A DNA stretch of 34,529 nt from Clostridia bacterium (GTDB taxonomy: Bacteria; Bacillota; Clostridia; Oscillospirales; Acutalibacteraceae), in NCBI GenBank assembly GCA_029098305.1, contig JAQXOB010000037.1, forward strand, positions 1 to 34,529, written 5' to 3'. This document shows, in pieces, positions 31,101 through 34,529 of the stretch (the first letter of the stretch is position 1; every line of letters begins with the position of its first letter). The notes beneath the pieces are model-generated. The model had not been told where the DNA came from, ran no database searches, and was given only the letters and a program-made list of their open reading frames with translations. Position numbers and translations under genes: made by a program.

Positions 31101-33810
31101 CATCAAGTTCAACCCTAATGGCGGTACATGGAACGGTTCAACTTCTACAACACAAGCAACCGCAACATATAACTCACCATATTCATTAACAACTAATCCT
31201 ACACGCACCGGTTATAATTTTACAGGTTGGAAACTAACATATGAGTCCGGAAATGCAAACTATGCTTCAAGCTCGTCAGACCTGACAAAAGCTTATACCA
31301 GCGTATATACTAATAAATACGGTATTGTTTATGCTAATTCATTGTTTGGTAATATAGCTACCTATAGTTGTAATCTGTATAATCTATGTGCTGTTCAAGG
31401 CGCAACAGCTACTCTCACAGCACAGTGGTCAGCAAAAAGTTCATCTGTTACTGCATATGCTATGCGTGTTGCAGGTTCAAACATTACAAACGACACAGTA
31501 GGTGGTACGGTAAATGTAGGTGATGCTTCCGCTACTTATGGTGCAACCTCAACCTACACCTGCTATTACTCTAATGTATATACAGTAAGAGCAAAGGCTG
31601 CAACAGGCTACAAGTTTGACGGATGGTATAGAGATTCAGCACTCACAACTGAGGCAACTGATTATGTGAACGAACAAGGCGGATTGTACGAAAACACCTA
31701 TTATTACAGAAGATTTTATAAGCAAGATGCAAACGAAACAATCTATGCTAAGTTCTCTCCAATCACCTACAAAATTAAGTTTAACCCTAATGGCGGTACA
31801 TGGAACGGCTCAACTTCTACAACACAAGCAACCGCAACATATGGATCAGCATATTCATTGACAACTAATCCTACACGTACCGGTTATAATTTTACAGGTT
31901 GGAGATTGACATATGAATCTGGAAATGCAAACTATGCTTCAAGCTCGTCAGACCTGACAAAAGCTTATACCAGCGTATATACTAATAAATACGGTATTGT
32001 TGATGCTAATTCATTGTTTGGTAATATAGCTACCTATAGTTGTAATCTGTATAATCTATGTGCTGTTCAAGGTGCAACAGCTACTCTCACAGCACAGTGG
32101 TCACCAAAAACCTACACTATTACATTTAATGCTAATGGTGGTTTAATACCAACAAACGGTAACATGGGTAATAGTACAGTACAATCGACATATGGTACAA
32201 CATTGGCTGCAGATAGAAAAACTGGTACAGTACCTGTTGAATACGATAATACAAGATTTAGCACAATGAATGGAGATAATCCAACAAGAGAGGGCTACAC
32301 ATTCACAGGTTGGTACACAGCAACATCAGGTGGTACAAAGGTATATGATGCCACTGGAGTTTGTACACAAGAAGGAACGTATTTTGACTCAGCAAAAAAA
32401 TGGAAATATCCTGATAATGTTACCCTCTATGCCCAGTGGGAAGCAAACACATATAAACTTACAGTTAAGCCAAATGGCGGTACATGGACGTATGATGGCA
32501 CAGACCACACAACAGATGTAGAAATGTCAGTGCAATGTGGTAAGACTGTTCCAGTTAATCCACCAACAAGACCTGGATACACATTTAAGAACTGGACCAT
32601 AGAAGGTGAAGGCTCACAGCTCACCGAAATGGGAGGATCTGCAAAAATATTTATCATGGGTCATGAGGATGCTACTTTGACAGCTAACTGGACTGTAGCA
32701 ACATATGATGTCCTCTTTAGAGATAGCGCAGATGGCACATCAGTTGTATATTACATGAACACAGCCAACAGCACACTCACAAAGATCGATGATAAGCTTG
32801 ATATTCCTGTAGGAACACCTACAAACCTTGCAACTGAGGTTTATAATGCCAACAATATGTATCCTGAGAAGAAGGACCATGTTTTCAAAGGTTGGTACAA
32901 GGATAAGGCATGTACAATTCCATATGGATCTAACCAGACCGTCACAGGAGCCGACCACAATGGCGATGACGAAAGAACAGTTATCCTCTATGCAGGTTGG
33001 AGAAAGATCGAGGACAATCTCGAATTGAACCCTAAGGATCCGGCATATCTTAACGAAAAAGACACTGACAAGATCACAGGACAGAGCGAATTTGAGATGT
33101 ATGGTGTTCAGGTTCGTACAACCGGCGAGGAGTATGATGCAAACGGAAAATCTATTGACGGATCTGGCAACGGTATGCGTTTCTGTATCAGAGTATCAGA
33201 TGCACTTCTCAACGATTTGAGAGCATTGGACGACAGAAACAACACAGAATACAGTGTAAGACACGCTATGTATGGCTTTGTAACAGCAAATGCTGATATG
33301 ATGACTGCATACGGTGCAACTAATAAGATGATTACATCCACACAGCCAATCACAGGCTCATATTGCTTCAAGAAGACAAACAGTGTGCGTAACTTCTTAC
33401 AAGCAAATGATTACACTGTATACACAGCAGTTATAACAGGCTATAATTCAAGCGTTACATCAAACTTCAAGACTAAGATGGAAACCAACATAGCAATCAG
33501 ACCATTTATCGAATATTATGATGCAAACGGTACAATGCGTACTTACTATCAGACAGATAGCTATTGCTACAATGACGCTATGAAGAGCTTGACAATGGGT
33601 GGTGCATATTACACCAACCTCAAGAAAGTTTCTGAGAGCATATTTGTAGAGTCAAATGCAAAAGATATAGTTAAGAAGAACCTCTTCTCATTGTATCTCA
33701 AGCCATACTATGAACAGGGTGGTAAGAGTGGCTATGCAAATGCAAATAGCATTACTTCCTATCTCTCCGATTGGGAAACATGCCTCCGCTACCTTGAGAA
33801 TTACAAATAA
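28153..33810 (+). CDS. Large secreted protein with Listeria-Bacteroides (InlB B-type) repeats
   Basis: This 1885-residue protein has a signal peptide (KVLKKVLSVLVVASIVFGSALS, cleavage near residue 30-36) and an acidic Ser/Asp-rich linker (~residues 45-105). From ~320 to 1616 there are about 12 beta-grasp repeats of the type NGGT...GYTFTGW...TLYAQW. A CBM-like jelly-roll insert (~residues 832-953, ending STLDLKDVVLKDV) splits repeat 6. Two ~116-residue modules (nt 31087-31434 and 31759-32106) are almost identical. The C-terminal ~270 residues (GMRFCIRVSDALLNDL, AMYGFVTA) form a separate domain I cannot name. There is no LPxTG, transmembrane tail, dockerin or SLH motif. Likely an extracellular adhesin or binding protein. 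Confidence 0.9.
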   Translation: MKVLKKVLSVLVVASIVFGSALSCPVGAIATDVSAQAVDQILDLSENPNTSSSDDVAQDDSILDISGDGAEGSSASSNADAQGEEDAQFNDVADEDKADDSRGASATIERIAAGIFPKSDGSGKLQFAAYVNITGSGFNRIRYRIDNNTADTISGWTYVEPGTYEYYDSEPFNYFISEEGYSVSEVTGNDYSIIIQTYNGNTLVDTFDDYGFRYIENNLKLKVNTASGSLINNSTIVASGPHGSFQDNCTKSTNMAFLYMQATRNHTYFSGLKFNGIYGGERGTGTKYVNSDGYYVSHNLSYWDIYKNTQTKEVTLYVHAIAPNRVDFNNNGATTAGTARAYYKWSNALQTTPYQDLECTSSFSGNKITPPTRTGYTFTGYYTSSTNQTDSTRAVSSDGTINSRLTQALSNAGYGNNITVYAGWTLNTLTINYHENGGTKATKGQTETIYYNSDSSWNTNDYGSSSVAFNTTPPAGYIATGNYLVGSASSTTKIGMNENMTAIELATKAGKAEAFKTGNITVDLYAEWKATNFTVTYNYSANGGTSATKTSASVMSGSAVDLSPTAAKSGWTFVGWNTSSAATTALSSYTMPSNNVTLYAIFKRTLTATFYSGINKAGKQTASVTIYNTATSGNVTAPSPSQTVWAFAGWTTSTAAASSTVIATNATITLTADATYYALWTGTHTLTYNANGGSGAPGVSSATGYYNSAGNQANGLHTVSSTVPTRTGYTFGGWNTNTAGTGTNYTAGSSYRNTSANDTLYAKWTINSYKLTINPDGGTYDGTTANTTVTQNYNTTYNFKADPTKTGYTFTGWTKVSGAGTFGTTAGNNTNVSASIKSDSTNGDYTQYKWLSHTASWGTLAYLSSLTLDTTHQYQLSYWAKSEVLTGGVITFGYRRNSDGNIQSATFPNASTWTKYNATFTPTSATGNLAIHYSAATTASTLDLKDVVLKDVTTGEIVYTTNKFTFGEGDATVKATWTPITYNIKFNPNGGTWNGSTSTTQATATYNSPYSLTTNPTRTGYNFTGWKLTYESGNANYASSSSDLTKAYTSVYTNKYGIVYANSLFGNIATYSCNLYNLCAVQGATATLTAQWSAKSSSVTAYAMRVAGSNITNDTVGGTVNVGDASATYGATSTYTCYYSNVYTVRAKAATGYKFDGWYRDSALTTEATDYVNEQGGLYENTYYYRRFYKQDANETIYAKFSPITYKIKFNPNGGTWNGSTSTTQATATYGSAYSLTTNPTRTGYNFTGWRLTYESGNANYASSSSDLTKAYTSVYTNKYGIVDANSLFGNIATYSCNLYNLCAVQGATATLTAQWSPKTYTITFNANGGLIPTNGNMGNSTVQSTYGTTLAADRKTGTVPVEYDNTRFSTMNGDNPTREGYTFTGWYTATSGGTKVYDATGVCTQEGTYFDSAKKWKYPDNVTLYAQWEANTYKLTVKPNGGTWTYDGTDHTTDVEMSVQCGKTVPVNPPTRPGYTFKNWTIEGEGSQLTEMGGSAKIFIMGHEDATLTANWTVATYDVLFRDSADGTSVVYYMNTANSTLTKIDDKLDIPVGTPTNLATEVYNANNMYPEKKDHVFKGWYKDKACTIPYGSNQTVTGADHNGDDERTVILYAGWRKIEDNLELNPKDPAYLNEKDTDKITGQSEFEMYGVQVRTTGEEYDANGKSIDGSGNGMRFCIRVSDALLNDLRALDDRNNTEYSVRHAMYGFVTANADMMTAYGATNKMITSTQPITGSYCFKKTNSVRNFLQANDYTVYTAVITGYNSSVTSNFKTKMETNIAIRPFIEYYDANGTMRTYYQTDSYCYNDAMKSLTMGGAYYTNLKKVSESIFVESNAKDIVKKNLFSLYLKPYYEQGGKSGYANANSITSYLSDWETCLRYLENYK
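31087..31434 (+). repeat. Near-identical intragenic module, first copy
   Basis: This 348-bp stretch matches 31759-32106 in phase, with about 20 differences that cluster in the first half. The last ~150 bp are almost unchanged. This points to recent duplication or gene conversion inside the surface protein gene. Confidence 0.9.
31759..32106 (+). repeat. Near-identical intragenic module, second copy
   Basis: Second copy of the module at 31087, offset by 672 bp. One unrelated repeat unit (SAKSSSVTAYAM...ETIYAKF) lies between the two copies, so the duplicated unit is probably two beta-grasp repeats long. Confidence 0.9.
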
Positions 33811-33848
33811 TTCATACTAAAGCAAAATAATTATTTGATATGAAGAAT

Positions 33849-33878
33849 CCCCTACAGAGTAAAATCTGTAGGGGTTTT
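33849..33878 (+). terminator. Intrinsic terminator of the large surface protein gene
   Basis: CCCCTACAGA (33849-33858) pairs perfectly with TCTGTAGGGG (33865-33874) with a 6-nt loop, followed by TTTTCTT. It lies 39 bp after the stop codon. Confidence 0.93.
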
Positions 33879-34282
33879 CTTATCCATATTTGAGGTTTAA
33901 TATAGGTAATTTAAATGGTTGTAGCTATACAAGTCAACCTAATAACAGGTGACTTCAAGTTTGCTGTAAAAATTTATCCTATTTGCGTAATGACAAGATG
34001 TGCAGAAACAGGTCGTGTTCCTCCTGCAAGCGGTGTGATAGTTAATGCGGTTGAGTTGCCTGCAGGGTTTCGAACGGTCAGAATCGAGTTGATAATGTAG
34101 ATATTAATTTTTATAACAAGCTTTTTTATATCAAAAGAGTAGGTTTTTGCGGAAAGATTGGAAATTTAAAAAATCAATATTTAAAATAACATAGAAAGCT
34201 TAAAAATGCTAATTACCCACAATCCGACTGTAAAACAAGCGATTACAAAAGAAAAGGAGCTGTCTTAATATGGCAACTCTGA

Positions 34283-34324
34283 AAATGCGGGATTTGCAAG
34301 GCTTTCTGCGTAAAAAGACCTTGC
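34283..34324 (+). repeat. Direct repeat Y, first copy
   Basis: About 42 bp, AAATGC-GGGATTTGCAAGG-CTTTCTGCG-TAAAAA-GACCTTGC, recurs at 34486-34529 with a few changes and one small indel. No gene was recognised in 33880-34529. Two short frames (33915-34100 and 34270-34473) have no recognisable content, although the second has AAGGAG before its ATG. Confidence 0.75.
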
Positions 34325-34350
34325 AGATTTTACTCTACAAGGTCTTTTTT
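34312..34350 (+). terminator. Terminator-like hairpin inside repeat Y
   Basis: AAAAAGACCTTG (34312-34323) pairs with CAAGGTCTTTTT (34338-34349), followed by TT. The T run belongs partly to the stem, as in A/T-symmetric bidirectional terminators. The second Y copy begins the same stem at the window edge. Confidence 0.7.
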
Positions 34351-34485
34351 CTATTATATTTTTGCTATTGGGTTTGCCCCAAATCAAATATGTTTTGGGT
34401 CAAGTCTCAACACCATTTTTCGGGGCATTGGAATTTGAGTTTTGCATTTTGGAAAGTGTCAATAAAACTGTGATTTTATTGTCAT

Positions 34486-34529
34486 AAATGCCGTATTTGC
34501 AAGGCTTTCGGCGTAAAAAAAGACCCTGC
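34486..34529 (+). repeat. Direct repeat Y, second copy (cut by window end)
   Basis: Reads AAATGC-CGTATTTGCAAGG-CTTTCGGCG-TAAAAAAA-GACCCTGC and stops at the last base of the window, so the full extent is unknown. Confidence 0.7.

Noticed and set aside
33915-34100. 61-codon frame after the surface protein
   Set aside because: There is no ribosome-binding site and no recognisable similarity; it may be a gene remnant, but nothing supports a call.
34270-34473. 67-codon frame with AAGGAG before its ATG
   Set aside because: The frame runs through repeat Y and its terminator hairpin, and the rest is an unconvincing aromatic-rich sequence. It is not called as a gene, although a short peptide cannot be excluded.

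Overview
The window looks like chromosome from a low-GC, spore-lineage Clostridia member, probably of the Ruminococcaceae/Oscillospiraceae type. The signs are a SpoIIM-like protein, a DUF6472-like Cys-rich protein, rarA, a peptidylprolyl isomerase-recO-mutS2 operon, and a surface protein built of Listeria-Bacteroides (InlB B-type) repeats. The genus assignment is inference. The mnmE-mnmG-rsmG block and two perfect 16-bp parS (ParB/Spo0J) sites suggest that the window lies in the origin-proximal part of the chromosome.

Layout. 1-290: three tRNA genes (Val, Asp, Gly) and a terminator. 290-460: an array of five small hairpins. 509-3371: an orphan gene, a HAD phosphatase, rarA and a DUF6472-type gene. 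3424-3938: two near-identical 209-bp palindromic-ended repeats. 3954-6540 (minus strand): a YesL-like membrane protein, a SpoIIM-like membrane protein and an SDR oxidoreductase. 6600-7375: a gene-free island of paired hairpin modules with a parS site in the middle. 7502-11159 (plus): cyclophilin, recO, mutS2. 11160-11706: a second hairpin island. 11712-17498 (minus): a membrane-anchored propeller-like protein, rsmG, mnmG and mnmE, with a composite repeat between mnmG and mnmE. 17773-23675 (plus): a GH25 lysozyme, an alpha/beta hydrolase, a membrane MurF-like ligase, a D-Ala-D-Ala-type ligase, a TtcA-like thiolase and a PAP2 phosphatase, which together form a cell-envelope set. 24043-25875: asnB. 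25909-27922: a DUF559 nuclease gene enclosed by the palindromic repeat ends, a tandem duplication, a nonsense-interrupted IS30 transposase, and more repeats. 28153-33810: an 1885-residue secreted multi-repeat protein with its own promoter and terminator. 33880-34529: no convincing gene.

The most interesting content is not in the housekeeping genes. It lies in two interlocking families of non-coding elements. Family R has conserved palindromic ends around interchangeable cores: a short hairpin, a ~110-bp core, or a DUF559 endonuclease gene whose Shine-Dalgarno sequence and C-terminal codons come from the repeat itself. Family P occurs three times. Each copy has, in the same order, a 15-bp hairpin with a 4-nt loop, a hairpin with a conserved 10-nt loop (KTCAAYYACY), and a hairpin with another conserved 10-nt loop (A-rich 5' half, CAYGCC). 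The stem sequences change between copies while pairing is kept, which is the signature of selection on structure. In three of four places the outer P hairpin directly abuts an outward -35 box that pairs with a -10 in the neighbouring DNA, giving promoters for the SDR gene, mnmE and the cyclophilin operon. One parS site sits exactly between two inverted P copies. No homology search was possible, so novelty is unverified.
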